A stretch of DNA of 60,765 bases, from NCBI GenBank assembly GCA_900557275.1, contig USRX01000009.1:1-60765 (forward strand), written 5' to 3'. Source of the stretch: an uncultured Roseburia sp. (GTDB lineage: Bacteria > Bacillota_A > Clostridia > Lachnospirales > Lachnospiraceae). Shown piece by piece: positions 17,170-27,827 of the stretch. The notes under the pieces were generated by a model that was given only the letters and a program-made list of their open reading frames with translations, was not told the DNA's origin and ran no database searches. The position numbers were made by a program, and so were the translations under genes. Positions within the stretch are counted from its first letter, which is position 1; every line of letters begins with the position of its first letter.

Positions 17170-18621
17170 CTAGTCGTTATTGTTAGTGTCTGCCGTATCT
17201 CCAGAAGTTGTATCCGTTCCTGCTGCTATACCGTATTCTCCCGGATTTTTATTCATATTATCAATACAACCTTTTGCTGTCTTTTTCTCAGCACTGCTGT
17301 TTATGCTTCCATCCACAACTTTCTGGAACCACACCATTGCATTGGTACCATCTTTTTTCTGATAATAACTATGTGCAAGATAATATATAGCTTTACCATC
17401 ATTATAATTTTCATCCATTTGAATGATCTCTGTAAATTCATTAATGGCAGTATCATAATCCTTTGCAAGATATTTTTTCATTGCATCCGTATATTTCTTA
17501 CCTAATACTTCATCTTTTACAGAATTAAATACCTGATTGTAAATCGTTTTTGCGTTATCACTCAGATTATCTTCCTGTACGGATTCCAGAGAAGTGCTGG
17601 CAGCCTCATAGTCTTTGCCTGCATATGAAATATAAGCAGTCAGCAGGTTCTCATAAGAACTGATCTTCTGTTCTACATTCGCACTATCTGTTTTATACTG
17701 CTCGATCTGACTGTTCAGGTCACTGATCTGTTCATTCAGACTTTTTATATCCTGTTCTCTCGTAGAAACATTTTCATTTGCCTTTACAACTGCATTATTC
17801 GCATCTCTTTTTGCACTCTGTTTCACACCTGGAATTACAAGAAAACATACAACCGCAATACCGATCGCAGCTCCGATCAGAAGGTTTACAACCGAAACCA
17901 GCGTGCTTCTCTCTCCAAATTTACTCGGACGTATGATCAGATCATTACCGCTTTCATAGGAAACGATATCTTTATCATCTTTATCCGCACTACGTTTTCC
18001 ACTGGCACGCAGCTGACGATTACATTCCCGCAGATACGTAAGCGTCTGCGTATTATTTGTATCAATACGCCCTGCTGCCTTCAATGATTTCTTTGCCAGA
18101 TCGTATTTTCCCTGCTTCATATATAACAGTGCCAGTAACTGATTTCCTTTTACAAGTCTCGGATTCAAAGACAGCACTTTTTTCAGCTGAATGATTGCAA
18201 GATCGTCATCCCCCTGCTGACAATAAGTCAGCGCCTGGTTAAATTTTGCGATCGTCTGATTCAGGGATTCCATCCGTGAGCTGCTACTCTGTACATCATT
18301 GAGATATTCACTGGCTGGATTCCGCTCCGGGATCAGACTTTTACTGATGACCCATTCACTAATGGCATCTACAGATTCTCCCATTTCATAGTATATGAGT
18401 CCCAGGAGATTTCTGGCATTCATATTCATTTTGTCAAATTTCAGGCTTCGTTTCAGTTCCTCCACTGCACCGCTCAAATCACGGACTTTTGCTTTTGCCA
18501 GTCCTTCATTATAACAGTAATTGGAAGCGGACTGAATCTTTTTGATCATCCGTACATCTGCTTCACAGGATGGACAGGTATCCGTACTGTCAAGCTCAGA
18601 ACCACAATAATAACAATACAT
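17170..18621 (-). CDS. zinc-ribbon, TPR and coiled-coil membrane protein
   Basis: 483 residues. It opens with a CxxC zinc ribbon (MYCYYCGSE...CPSC), then TPR helices to about residue 200 (LSGAVEELKRSLKF, LAIIQLKKVLSLNP). One membrane segment near 245-268 (VVNLLIGAAIGIAVVCFLV) is followed by an external coiled coil (SLNEQISDLNSQIEQYK), more TPRs and a Thr/Asp/Asn-rich tail. It probably assembles a complex at the membrane with domains on both sides. Its role is unknown. It lies downstream of folC and a 46-residue gene on the same strand; GGAGG precedes the ATG. Confidence 0.85.
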   Translation of the reverse strand: MYCYYCGSELDSTDTCPSCEADVRMIKKIQSASNYCYNEGLAKAKVRDLSGAVEELKRSLKFDKMNMNARNLLGLIYYEMGESVDAISEWVISKSLIPERNPASEYLNDVQSSSSRMESLNQTIAKFNQALTYCQQGDDDLAIIQLKKVLSLNPRLVKGNQLLALLYMKQGKYDLAKKSLKAAGRIDTNNTQTLTYLRECNRQLRASGKRSADKDDKDIVSYESGNDLIIRPSKFGERSTLVSVVNLLIGAAIGIAVVCFLVIPGVKQSAKRDANNAVVKANENVSTREQDIKSLNEQISDLNSQIEQYKTDSANVEQKISSYENLLTAYISYAGKDYEAASTSLESVQEDNLSDNAKTIYNQVFNSVKDEVLGKKYTDAMKKYLAKDYDTAINEFTEIIQMDENYNDGKAIYYLAHSYYQKKDGTNAMVWFQKVVDGSINSSAEKKTAKGCIDNMNKNPGEYGIAAGTDTTSGDTADTNNND

Positions 18622-18640
18622 ATTCTGCCTCCACTGCTTA

Positions 18641-18781
18641 TTACTTATTTTTGTTTTCTTTCAACATTTCCTGAAGAATATCCATCATATCTGTCATATC
18701 ACGATGATAGATCGCATCCTCCGCATCCTCGATTTCTACACTTGGTTTATATTTTTTCAGTTCTTCTTCAAAATTGATCAT
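18641..18781 (-). CDS. 46-residue acidic protein coupled to folC
   Basis: The reading frame MINFEEELKKYKPSVEIEDA... through DMTDMMDILQEMLKENKNK gives 46 residues. Its ATG overlaps the last codons of folC by 14 bases and it ends 20 bases before the TPR gene, so it is probably translated with both. It is acidic and helical, without signal or membrane segment. I do not recognise a family. Coding is supported by the overlap and position, but there is no recognisable ribosome site beyond coupling. Confidence 0.7.
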   Translation of the reverse strand: MINFEEELKKYKPSVEIEDAEDAIYHRDMTDMMDILQEMLKENKNK

Positions 18782-20132
18782 TCTGACTGCTCCTTTCCTT
18801 TGTCTGAAGATATTCCTTTAAAGCTCCCACAAAATATAATGAACCTGTACAAAACAGTTTCTGTCCCACTTTTTTTGCATCCATTGCAGCTTCAAAAGCC
18901 TTCCCACAATCTGTAATTCCACAGATATTATCTTGCTGTACCTGCAGGAAAACCTGCTCCAATTCCTGCACGGACAGACCTCTGGCATTTGGAATCGAGG
19001 TTACGATAATCTGATTCCAACACATTTCGCTGGATAGGATCTCCACCGCATGGCTGTAATCTTTGTCTTTAACCATGGAAAACAGCAGAATCGGAGATAT
19101 CTTATCTTCTTTTACAAGGCGGGATGCTGTCTTGATAAATTCCCGGATTCCGGCCACGTTATGCCCTCCGTCAAGATATACCTCCGGAAGGATCTCTTCC
19201 ATTCTGCCAGGCCAACGGGCATGCATCAGAGCATCTGCAGCCTGTGCATCTGTTAACTCTTCTATCACAGAATCCATCTTATCCATTTTTCCCTTGTTCA
19301 GCTGCTGCAACATCCTGATTCCGGTAATTGCCAGTGCCGCATTCCTGGTCTGATAATCTGCCACAAAAGGAATTTTCCATCTTGTCCCATTATCATACTC
19401 AGTCAAAAGACAAAAATCAATAAAATTTCTCTTAATTTCATTGATTTTACACATTTGAGAAGAAATCTCACAGACCGGACAGGAAAGTTCTTTTGCTCGC
19501 TGTGCAATAACTGCTGCCGCCGCTTCTTCTGTACCATCATATACGACTGGTATGCCTGGTTTTATAATGCCTGCCTTTTCCCCGGCAATCTGCACGATTG
19601 TATCGCCCAGATATTCTGTATGTTCCAGACTGATAGAAGTAATGATCGTAAGTATCGGATGCGCTACTGCATTGGTGGCATCCAATCTGCCTCCCAGACC
19701 GGTTTCCAATACAACATATTCCACATCTGCCCTTGCAAATATTACCATTCCAATTGCAAAAATAATCTCGAAAAATGTAGGATGGGGCAAATTTTTTTTC
19801 TGCATCTTTTCCACAGCCTGCTCCACAATAGAAAAAGCGGTCAAAAATTCTTCTTTTCCACACATCTGCCCATCGATCTGGAATCTTTCCCTGATATCCA
19901 CAAGGTGAGGAGATGTAAAAAGTCCTACTTTTTTCCCTGTCTTCTGCAACATACAGTTCAGGAACATACAGACGCTTCCTTTTCCATTGCTGCCAGCTAC
20001 ATGTAGAATCTTAAATTTTTCCTGTGGATCCCCCAGCTCTTTCAGAAGAGCTTTTGTATGATCCAGACTGTTCTTTTTTGTAAAACGGGGAATATCATAA
20101 AGATATTCTACTACTTTCTCAAATGTATCCAA
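18768..20132 (-). CDS. folC: folylpolyglutamate synthase / dihydrofolate synthase
   Basis: Mur-ligase-type enzyme of about 454 residues. The P-loop is ILHVAGSNGKGSVCMFL, and other family marks are VLETGLGGRLDATN, TSISLEHTEYLGDT and YLDGGHNVAGIREF. It adds glutamates to folates and may also make dihydrofolate. I place the start at the TTG at 20132, because AAAAGGAG lies 8 bases upstream; an ATG at 20180 has no ribosome site. It follows valS on the same strand and overlaps a small gene downstream. Confidence 0.9.
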   Translation of the reverse strand: MDTFEKVVEYLYDIPRFTKKNSLDHTKALLKELGDPQEKFKILHVAGSNGKGSVCMFLNCMLQKTGKKVGLFTSPHLVDIRERFQIDGQMCGKEEFLTAFSIVEQAVEKMQKKNLPHPTFFEIIFAIGMVIFARADVEYVVLETGLGGRLDATNAVAHPILTIITSISLEHTEYLGDTIVQIAGEKAGIIKPGIPVVYDGTEEAAAAVIAQRAKELSCPVCEISSQMCKINEIKRNFIDFCLLTEYDNGTRWKIPFVADYQTRNAALAITGIRMLQQLNKGKMDKMDSVIEELTDAQAADALMHARWPGRMEEILPEVYLDGGHNVAGIREFIKTASRLVKEDKISPILLFSMVKDKDYSHAVEILSSEMCWNQIIVTSIPNARGLSVQELEQVFLQVQQDNICGITDCGKAFEAAMDAKKVGQKLFCTGSLYFVGALKEYLQTKERSSQNDQF

Positions 20133-20281
20133 TACAGTTACTCCTTTTACTGTTGGACGAATCCTGTTACTGGTTTTCATATATCCAATACCAGTAATAA
20201 CATCCTTTTCAGACTTCTCAGACCATCCTTATTCCTGCATACATATATTACTGTCCCAGTAATACGCAATTACAAGAAAAC

Positions 20282-20315
20282 AACCAGACAACCGGGATTT
20301 TCCCATTGTCTGGTT
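20282..20315 (-). terminator. terminator downstream of valS
   Basis: AACCAGACAA pairs with TTGTCTGGTT around a 14-base loop; on the minus strand GTTTTCTTG follows. It sits about 90 bases past the valS stop. Confidence 0.7.
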
Positions 20316-20401
20316 TATTTTCAACCTGTTCGGATGTTTACAAAATATCATTTTTCAACGCACATGCACATCCGTATTTACAGGATTTTCTTCTGTTTTG
20401 A

Positions 20402-23050
20402 TCAGCCCAGCTGCGCAAGACGTGCTTCCACATCTGCCATCATCTGTTTGTATTTCTCAAGTTTTGCTTTTTCCTCATCAACTTTTGCCTGTGGAGCTTT
20501 GCTTAAGAATTTTTCATTATTTAACATGCCATTAGAACGAGCCAGTTCTTTTTCCAGTTTGGCTTTCTCTTTTGTCAGACGTTCTTTCTCTTTTTCCATG
20601 TCTACCAGCTCTTCCAGTGGAATATACACTACAGCATTTGTGATTACAACAGATACTGCATCATCCGGAATACCGGTCTTATCCTCCTGAACAATGACTT
20701 CACTTGCAGAAATCAGATGTGCATACCGGTCTACGCTGCTCTGAAACAGCATACGCAGCATTCCATCTTCTGATACGATATAGTATTTTGCTTTTCTGCT
20801 TGGCGGAACATTCATCTCTGAACGGATATTACGGATGCCCCTAACCAGCTCTTTTACTTTTTCTACCGCAGCCTCCGCAACAGAGAATACCCATTTATCT
20901 GTATACTCCGGCCAGGATGCCAGCATAATTGTCTCCTCTTCCGGACAAAGAGTGCAATAAATCTCCTCTGTAATAAACGGCATATACGGATGCAGCAACT
21001 TCAGCGCATTTGTCAGAACTGTCTTTAAAGTCCAGAGAGCAGCATTTGCAGCTTTCGGATTCTCTTCTTTCTTGTAAAGACGTACTTTTGCAATCTCGAT
21101 ATACCAGTCGCAGAACTCTTCCCATATAAAATCATAGACTTTCTGAACTGCAATTCCAAGCTCATATTTATCCATGTTCTCTGTTACATCTTTTGTCAGA
21201 GTATTTACTTTTGATAAGATCCAGCGGTCTACCGGAAGAAGATCATCCAGTTTTGGCTCTGTCGGCTGCTCATCCCCCAGATTCATCATAATAAATCTGG
21301 ATGCATTCCATACTTTATTGGCAAAGTTACGGCTGGACTCTACACGCTCCCAGTAGAAACGCATATCATTTCCAGGCGCATTGCCAGTGATCAGTGTCAG
21401 ACGCAGCGCATCTGCACCGTATTTGTCGATAACCTCCAGCGGATCGATACCGTTTCCAAGAGATTTGCTCATCTTACGTCCCTGAGAATCTCTTACAAGA
21501 CCATGGATCAGAACGGTATGGAACGGCTCCTTGCCGGTCTGTTCCAGAGCAGAAAATACCATTCGGATAACCCAGAAGAAGATGATATCGTAACCGGTTA
21601 CCAGAACGTCTGTCGGATAGAAATAATCCAGTTCTTCGGTCTTATTCGGCCAGCCAAGGGTAGAGAACGGCCACAGTGCAGAAGAGAACCAGGTATCCAG
21701 AGTATCCTCATCCTGTTTCATATGGGTACATCCACACTTCGGGCACTTCTCTGGCATCTCTTTTGCTACCACCATCTCGCCGCACTCTTCACAGTAGTAC
21801 GCCGGGATACGGTGTCCCCACCAGAGCTGACGGGAAATACACCAGTCACGGATGCCTTCCAGCCAGTGCATATATGTCTTTCCAAAACTTTCCGGAACGA
21901 ATTTCAGTCTGCCGGATTCCAGAGACTCAATGGCCGGTTTTGCAAGCTCATCCATTTTTACAAACCACTGCGGTTTGATCAGCGGTTCTACGGTCGCTTT
22001 ACAGCGGTCATGAGTACCTACATTGTGTACATGATCTGTAACTTTTACAAGAAGTCCCATCTCATCCAGTTTCTTAACGATAGCTTTTCTTGCCTCGTAA
22101 CGATCCATGCCTGCATAAATGCCGCCATTTTCATTGATGGTGGCATCATCATTCATGATGTTGATTTCCGGCAGGTTATGGCGTTTTCCAACTTCAAAAT
22201 CGTTTGGGTCATGAGCCGGTGTAATCTTCACACAGCCGGTACCAAACTCTTTATCTACATATTCATCAGCAATGACCGGAATCTCTTTATTTACGATCGG
22301 AAGCAGCAATGTCTTTCCGATAATATCCTGATATCTCTCATCTTTCGGGTTTACAGCAACTGCCGCATCTCCCAGCATAGTCTCCGGACGGGTCGTAGCG
22401 ATCTCTACGAAACGGCCTTCCTCTCCGACGATCGGATATTTGATGTGCCAGAAATGTCCGGCCTGCTCCACATGCTCAACTTCCGCATCAGAGATAGATG
22501 TCTTACATACCGGGCACCAGTTGATGATACGGGAACCTTTGTAGATATATCCTTTTTCGTACAGACGGATAAATACTTCCTTGACTGCCTCTGAACAGCC
22601 TTCGTCCATGGTAAAACGTTCTCTCTCCCAGTCAGCAGAGGAACCCAGCTTTTTCAGCTGTTTTACAATACGTCCGCCGTACTCTTCTTTCCAGTCCCAG
22701 GCATGTTTTAAGAACTCTTCTCTTGTCAGATCAGACTTCTGAATGCCCTGCTCTTTTAATTTATTGATAACTTTAACCTCTGTAGCGATGGCTGCATGAT
22801 CCGTACCCGGCTGCCACAGTGCGGAATAGCCCTGCATTCTCTTATAACGGATCAGGATATCCTGCATCGTATTGTCCAGCGCATGTCCCATATGCAGCTG
22901 TCCGGTAATATTTGGAGGTGGCATTACAATGGTAAATGGCTTTTTGCTGCGGTCTACTTCCGCATGAAAATACTTATTTGCCTCCCATTTTTCATATAAC
23001 CGGTCTTCCAGATCTTTTGGATTATAGGTTTTCTCCAGCTCTTTGCTCAT
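20402..23050 (-). CDS. valS: valyl-tRNA synthetase
   Basis: 882 residues, class I aminoacyl-tRNA synthetase. The HIGH-type motif is [16 protein letters not shown] near residue 47, and the KMSKS motif is [14 protein letters not shown]. The editing domain, a CxxC...CxxC zinc motif and the C-terminal coiled-coil arm typical of ValRS are present. The start ATG at 23050 has AAAGGAG 8 bases upstream; upstream in-frame codons are leader. No T-box leader was found between the promoter and the start. Confidence 0.95.
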   Translation of the reverse strand: MSKELEKTYNPKDLEDRLYEKWEANKYFHAEVDRSKKPFTIVMPPPNITGQLHMGHALDNTMQDILIRYKRMQGYSALWQPGTDHAAIATEVKVINKLKEQGIQKSDLTREEFLKHAWDWKEEYGGRIVKQLKKLGSSADWERERFTMDEGCSEAVKEVFIRLYEKGYIYKGSRIINWCPVCKTSISDAEVEHVEQAGHFWHIKYPIVGEEGRFVEIATTRPETMLGDAAVAVNPKDERYQDIIGKTLLLPIVNKEIPVIADEYVDKEFGTGCVKITPAHDPNDFEVGKRHNLPEINIMNDDATINENGGIYAGMDRYEARKAIVKKLDEMGLLVKVTDHVHNVGTHDRCKATVEPLIKPQWFVKMDELAKPAIESLESGRLKFVPESFGKTYMHWLEGIRDWCISRQLWWGHRIPAYYCEECGEMVVAKEMPEKCPKCGCTHMKQDEDTLDTWFSSALWPFSTLGWPNKTEELDYFYPTDVLVTGYDIIFFWVIRMVFSALEQTGKEPFHTVLIHGLVRDSQGRKMSKSLGNGIDPLEVIDKYGADALRLTLITGNAPGNDMRFYWERVESSRNFANKVWNASRFIMMNLGDEQPTEPKLDDLLPVDRWILSKVNTLTKDVTENMDKYELGIAVQKVYDFIWEEFCDWYIEIAKVRLYKKEENPKAANAALWTLKTVLTNALKLLHPYMPFITEEIYCTLCPEEETIMLASWPEYTDKWVFSVAEAAVEKVKELVRGIRNIRSEMNVPPSRKAKYYIVSEDGMLRMLFQSSVDRYAHLISASEVIVQEDKTGIPDDAVSVVITNAVVYIPLEELVDMEKEKERLTKEKAKLEKELARSNGMLNNEKFLSKAPQAKVDEEKAKLEKYKQMMADVEARLAQLG

Positions 23051-23178
23051 CTGTAGATTCTCCTTTAATATATGATGTATCGTTTCTTTGTGTATCAGCT
23101 TCTGCACCCGGTTTCAGTTGCTGTAATGTAAAACAGATTTTCTCCAGGATACAGATATCATAATTTCGTTTTCTCCCC

Positions 23179-23207
23179 ATTATATCAATTTTCCCCTGCC
23201 CTGTAAA
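23179..23207 (-). promoter_or_regulatory. valS promoter
   Basis: On the minus strand TTTACA (23207-23202), 17 bases, then TATAAT (23184-23179). Confidence 0.65.
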
Positions 23208-23415
23208 CTTTTTTCTGCATACTTTTCGCTATGCCATTGACAGTAGCATAAGAAACTCTTACACTAAGTATAACATTATGAAAGTCCGGACTCTTCCATG
23301 GTATACACCGGGAACACACAGTCTAATCATAATATAAAAACAGAAGCTGCAAAAGAAGCTACCAAAACAGGGGAACGCTTCTTTATTATACTTCCGTAAG
23401 GAGATAATCATTACC

Positions 23416-25434
23416 ATGAAAAAATGGAGCAAGCTTGACAATGCTGCCAAAATCTTTCCATCTACAGTGGAAAATTCAGAAACACGTGTATTTCGCATTT
23501 ACTGCGAACTGAAAGAAGACGTCTGTCCGGAGGCGCTGCAAAGTGCCGTCGAACAGGCTTTGAAGCAATTTCCACAATTCCGAAAGATCCTGCGAAAAGG
23601 ATTGTTCTGGTATTATATGGAAAACAGCAGCCAGAAACCGGTGGTTCAGGAAGAATTTGAGTCTCCCTGTTCCCAACTGTACCGTTCCGGGCATCACAAT
23701 TTGCTTTTTTCCGTTACCTACTACAAAAAAAGGATCAATCTGGAAATCTTCCATGTCCTGGCAGACGGAGCAGGTGGCATTGTCTTTTTAAAATCTATTC
23801 TGGCGGCATATTTAAATATTCTGCATCCGGACACACTTCCACTGGATGATCCGCTGCTGGACAATCCGCTGGATATCTCCGATATGGATACCGATGCATT
23901 TGAAGAATATTACACCGGCGAAAAAGATACCCGGGATAAGTCAAAAAAACTGGTCTGGATCCTGCGTTCCAAACGCCGACCCGACTTGGATATCAATGTA
24001 ACAGAAGGCATTATCTCCACAAAAAAAATATTGGAGCTTTCACATAAATACCATGCCACCATGACACAGTTTCTGGTCGCTGTATTTATCCGCTCCATCA
24101 TCAAAAATCTGTCAGACCGGGAGATCCGCAAAACATTGGTCATCGACATCCCCATCAATCTGCGGAATTTCTTTCCCTCTGACACAACACGGAATTTTTT
24201 TGCAATCCTGCCCATTACCTATCAGCCACAAAGTCAGGATGATTCGTTAGAGCAGATCTGTCAGGCCGTAGTACAGGAATTTGCAGATGTCATCACGCAG
24301 GAAAACCTTGCGGGAAAGATCAATTCCCTAGGATCTTTTGAACGGATCATGCCCATGCGGCTAGTTCCTTTATTTCTGAAAGATCCGGGACTACGCTTTA
24401 TCAATTTCCTTACCAAACGGTTTGTGACCGGTTGTTTTTCCAACCTTGGAAGAATCGTATTCCCGGAGAGCATGGAACCCTATATTCAACAGATGGGTTT
24501 GTACTCTTCCACTCAGAGCATTCAGGCAGAATGCTGTTCCTTCCACGACCGCATGGTCATCGGATTTACAGAAGCGTTTCTGGATGTGACCGTGATCTAT
24601 GCATTTTTCGAAGAACTGCGTGCAATGGACGTAGATGTCACGATCAACACAAATACACCCGCTGTCTGTATCGACAAAAATACCCATCCGATACAACAGA
24701 CTGCTTCAAAAGAAGTGCCAGAAAGCAGCTCACTTTTATCTTCTTCCACTGATTCAGATATTGCATCGGGCAGAGAATATGTGAAACAGGCAAAAAGCAG
24801 AACAGACAAAAAACTGGTCTGGTTTGCTGATCCAGCAAAACGGACGGAATCCAGACCGGATGATGTATTTCCAGTTCCAAAAGATAAAAAACATCTGCCG
24901 GCAAAACTGCTGCATATATCTAACATCATCTGCATCATCGCCATGCTGTGCTATGCGCTGGTCTATGTATTTACACAGAATAAAAATTTCTGGATCATCA
25001 TCATGTGCATTAACACACTGTTTATCTGGAACAGCATCGTCCGTGGAATGATCATAAAAAGCAGCATTCTGCGACGATTATTTACCTGTTTTCTGTGGAC
25101 GAGCATCTTTTACCTGGCCATTGACATTTTTTCTGGCTGGCACGGATGGTCCGTCACGTTGCAGCTTCCAACCTTCGCTCTTGTCAACCTCTTCCTAAGC
25201 CTGTATCTATCTGCATTGTTTAAAACAGATACGTCCGATGAAGAATTGACACTGTATCTGTCACTGGAAAGCATGATGGGCATTGTTCCGGGAGTTCTCG
25301 TGCTGACACCGGCACTGCCATTTACCGTATATACACTGGCATTGTCCATTGTCTGCATCATTTTCATGTTGCTGATGCTCCTGTTCCGCTGGCGCAGTAT
25401 CAAGCACGAATATAAAAAGACATTTCATTTCTAA
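23416..25434 (+). CDS. condensation-type acyltransferase fused to a membrane domain
   Basis: 672 residues. The first 420 or so belong to the chloramphenicol-acetyltransferase/condensation/alcohol-acetyltransferase superfamily: the catalytic HxxxDG motif is EIFHVLADGAGG near residue 113, and a late structural motif may be FSNLGRI. A polar linker follows, then about six membrane segments from residue 495 on (IICIIAMLCYALVYVF, FWIIIMCINTLFIW and others), resembling DUF6320-type tails. It may acylate a membrane-associated acceptor. It is transcribed alone, divergent from valS, with AAGGAG 12 bases before the ATG. The substrate is unknown. Confidence 0.75.
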   Translation: MKKWSKLDNAAKIFPSTVENSETRVFRIYCELKEDVCPEALQSAVEQALKQFPQFRKILRKGLFWYYMENSSQKPVVQEEFESPCSQLYRSGHHNLLFSVTYYKKRINLEIFHVLADGAGGIVFLKSILAAYLNILHPDTLPLDDPLLDNPLDISDMDTDAFEEYYTGEKDTRDKSKKLVWILRSKRRPDLDINVTEGIISTKKILELSHKYHATMTQFLVAVFIRSIIKNLSDREIRKTLVIDIPINLRNFFPSDTTRNFFAILPITYQPQSQDDSLEQICQAVVQEFADVITQENLAGKINSLGSFERIMPMRLVPLFLKDPGLRFINFLTKRFVTGCFSNLGRIVFPESMEPYIQQMGLYSSTQSIQAECCSFHDRMVIGFTEAFLDVTVIYAFFEELRAMDVDVTINTNTPAVCIDKNTHPIQQTASKEVPESSSLLSSSTDSDIASGREYVKQAKSRTDKKLVWFADPAKRTESRPDDVFPVPKDKKHLPAKLLHISNIICIIAMLCYALVYVFTQNKNFWIIIMCINTLFIWNSIVRGMIIKSSILRRLFTCFLWTSIFYLAIDIFSGWHGWSVTLQLPTFALVNLFLSLYLSALFKTDTSDEELTLYLSLESMMGIVPGVLVLTPALPFTVYTLALSIVCIIFMLLMLLFRWRSIKHEYKKTFHF

Positions 25435-25449
25435 TATATGACATGTATA

Positions 25450-25487
25450 AATGCACAGCTATGATTTATCGCTGTGCATTTTTATAT
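25450..25487 (+). terminator. terminator of the acyltransferase gene
   Basis: AATGCACAGC and GCTGTGCATT form a 10-bp stem followed by TTTAT, 15 bases after the stop codon. Confidence 0.8.
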
Positions 25488-25835
25488 ATGCTAATCTTGC
25501 TCTTCTGTCTACTGCATTTCATTGGCAATACCCCCTTCTGAAGTTGTAATTTCCATACAACTTTTTCCGGATAAATTCAATATAACCTTGAAAACTATAG
25601 AAAGAAAAAGCACTGTACCATTCAGCTGCCATTTCTGTGCAGAAACAGCTGTCTGATTGATAACAATGCTTTTCTTCTACAAATTCTATATACCTTTGAC
25701 CATTTTTAATGTTCCTGTCATTTTTCCTGTAAGTATCTCTACTTCAATACATTCTCAATATCATTTTGAAAAACATGAGCACAAGTTCTCTGACAGAAGC
25801 TTTTGCATTTACATACTAGTATACTGTTTTACCAA
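25488..25835. other. AT-rich intergenic region
   Basis: No gene, strong promoter or clear hairpin seen. It separates two converging genes. Confidence 0.5.
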
Positions 25836-27827
25836 TTATTTAGCGATATCCACACCTGCAAGATATCCACTTCTTGTCGCCTGATCGACTTTACCCGGTT
25901 TGATGGCATCGCCAACGGTAAAGACTTCTGCACCGACTTCTTTCGCAGCTGCTTCCAGTGCAGATGCATCTACAGATTTCATACCGAGGGCAAATAAAAC
26001 GGTGTCTGCTTCCAGTGTCTGCACGCCGTCTGCATTTTCGATCACAACGCCATCCGCTTTGATCTCCAGACATTTTGTTTTCGGAAGCATGGTCATATTA
26101 TTTTTCTCCATCTCCCATACAAGCGCTTCTCTGTACATACCGAAGGACTCGTTTGCCACACGATCCAACATCTCTACGACAGTAACTTCATGCCCGGTCT
26201 TCTGCAGGTATAATCCAGTTTCGCATCCTACCAGACCGCCGCCGATCATAACGATCTTTTTGCCGCACTCTACCGTGCCATCATACACTGCCATCGTCTG
26301 ATGCGCATGCTCGATACCTTTGATCGGAGGACATGACGGAACGCTTCCGGTAGCAAGTACAACGGCATCTGGTGCAAATGCTTTGATATACTCTGGTGTA
26401 ACTTCTGTATTTAATTCTACTTTGATGTCTCTGTTCTCTACTTCACGGATCAGCATATCTTTGAAATTGCGCAGATCCGGTTTATCGATATCGATATCGG
26501 TAAAGTACAGCAGTCCGCCAAGCTTGTCAGATTTCTCCACGATGGTTACCTGATGTCCTCTGTCTGCTGCTGTCATCGCTGTCTGCATACCTGCAGGACC
26601 GCCGCCGATCACAAGCACTTTTGCATGCTTCTTCGGTGCCGGAAGCGCATCCGGATCAAACGGAAGATGTGCCAGCGGATTGATGGTGCAATGACCTACA
26701 TAAAGGGCAAGTTCTTCACTGGTAAACGGAAGATCATCATAGCCTTCCTCCGGAGAACCCGGGAAACATTTATAGCAGCGCAGACATCTGCGGATCTGTG
26801 CCTCATTTCCATCCATACATTTCTGTGCAAAATTCGGGTCTGCCAGCATCTGACGGCCAAGGATCACGAAATCTACTTTTCCGGAAGCGATCGCTTCTTC
26901 ACACATTTCCGGAGAATTGATGCCGCCTACTGCGCCAACCGGAAGCTTTGTATATGATTTTACGATAGAGGCCGGCTCAATGTTCAGACCATGCGGATGG
27001 AACATACTGCTCTCTGTACCGGATTTTACGGACTCTTCGTAAATACCACAGGTTACATGTACGGAAGTGATATATTCTTCTACAGATTTTATGAATTCTC
27101 CAGTTTCTTCCGGTGTGATGCCGCCCGGCTGATGATCGGTACCATCGATTCGAAGTTCTACAAGGAAATCTTCTCCTACTGCTTCACGGATCGTTTTTAA
27201 GATCTGTTTAGGGAATCTGCCACGGTTTTCCAGAGATCCGCCGTATTCGTCCGTTCTTGTATTCATCAATGGGGACAGGAACTGGGTAAAGATAAATCCA
27301 TGTCCGCCATGTACGAGAATACCGTCAAATCCTGCTTTTTTCATATAAACAGCAGCAGTTGCAAAATCATTGGCGATGCGGTCCATATCATCCTTTGTCA
27401 TCGGACGTGCTTTGATGCCTGCAATGTTTACCGTCTCTACCGGTCCGATACACTCCTCTTCCGGACTGAACGGAACTTTCTCTTTTCCACAGTGTACCAG
27501 CTCAGCCAGAGCAACAGCGCCATGTCGTTTAATACGTTTTGCATACTCTGCAACAGCATTGAATGTATCCATATCCTCTTCCGGTTTTGCAAAATCAAAC
27601 GGACGGAATCCTGGGATTCGTACTGCGTCTACAAAGTTGACATCGGTCTCTCCTACTATTACACATGCATTTCCACCTCTTGCCGGTCCTTCAAGCTTCC
27701 GGTAAGAGAACTCTCTTGCATCCGGATTCTGTACGATCAGACCAAATGCCATGGGTGCACTGACGATACGGTTGCGGTACACCTTATTTCCTACTTTCAT
27801 CGGGCTCAGTAAATGTTCAAATTTCAT
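25836..27827 (-). CDS. old-yellow-enzyme / Fe-S flavoprotein ene-reductase (2,4-dienoyl-CoA reductase / BaiCD type)
   Basis: 663 residues with the three-part layout of the family. The FMN-binding TIM barrel comes first, with VHGGHGFIFTQFLSPLMN and DEYGGSLENRGRF. A [4Fe-4S] motif follows around residue 345 (CLRCYKC plus a later cysteine). An FAD/NAD(P) half starts near 400 with VLVIGGGPAGMQTA and has a second dinucleotide motif VMIGGGLVGCETG. Relatives reduce activated C=C bonds in dienoyl-CoA, bile-acid intermediates, cinnamates or flavonoids. GGAGG lies 7 bases before the ATG. A LysR gene faces it across 580 bases and may regulate it. The substrate cannot be told. Confidence 0.88.
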   Translation of the reverse strand: MKFEHLLSPMKVGNKVYRNRIVSAPMAFGLIVQNPDAREFSYRKLEGPARGGNACVIVGETDVNFVDAVRIPGFRPFDFAKPEEDMDTFNAVAEYAKRIKRHGAVALAELVHCGKEKVPFSPEEECIGPVETVNIAGIKARPMTKDDMDRIANDFATAAVYMKKAGFDGILVHGGHGFIFTQFLSPLMNTRTDEYGGSLENRGRFPKQILKTIREAVGEDFLVELRIDGTDHQPGGITPEETGEFIKSVEEYITSVHVTCGIYEESVKSGTESSMFHPHGLNIEPASIVKSYTKLPVGAVGGINSPEMCEEAIASGKVDFVILGRQMLADPNFAQKCMDGNEAQIRRCLRCYKCFPGSPEEGYDDLPFTSEELALYVGHCTINPLAHLPFDPDALPAPKKHAKVLVIGGGPAGMQTAMTAADRGHQVTIVEKSDKLGGLLYFTDIDIDKPDLRNFKDMLIREVENRDIKVELNTEVTPEYIKAFAPDAVVLATGSVPSCPPIKGIEHAHQTMAVYDGTVECGKKIVMIGGGLVGCETGLYLQKTGHEVTVVEMLDRVANESFGMYREALVWEMEKNNMTMLPKTKCLEIKADGVVIENADGVQTLEADTVLFALGMKSVDASALEAAAKEVGAEVFTVGDAIKPGKVDQATRSGYLAGVDIAK

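Noticed and set aside
21503..22594. 363-residue plus-strand frame inside valS
   Set aside because: Antisense shadow of a clearly conserved synthetase.
23051..23207. T-box leader for valS
   Set aside because: No specifier stem, T-box motif or terminator between the promoter and the start codon.
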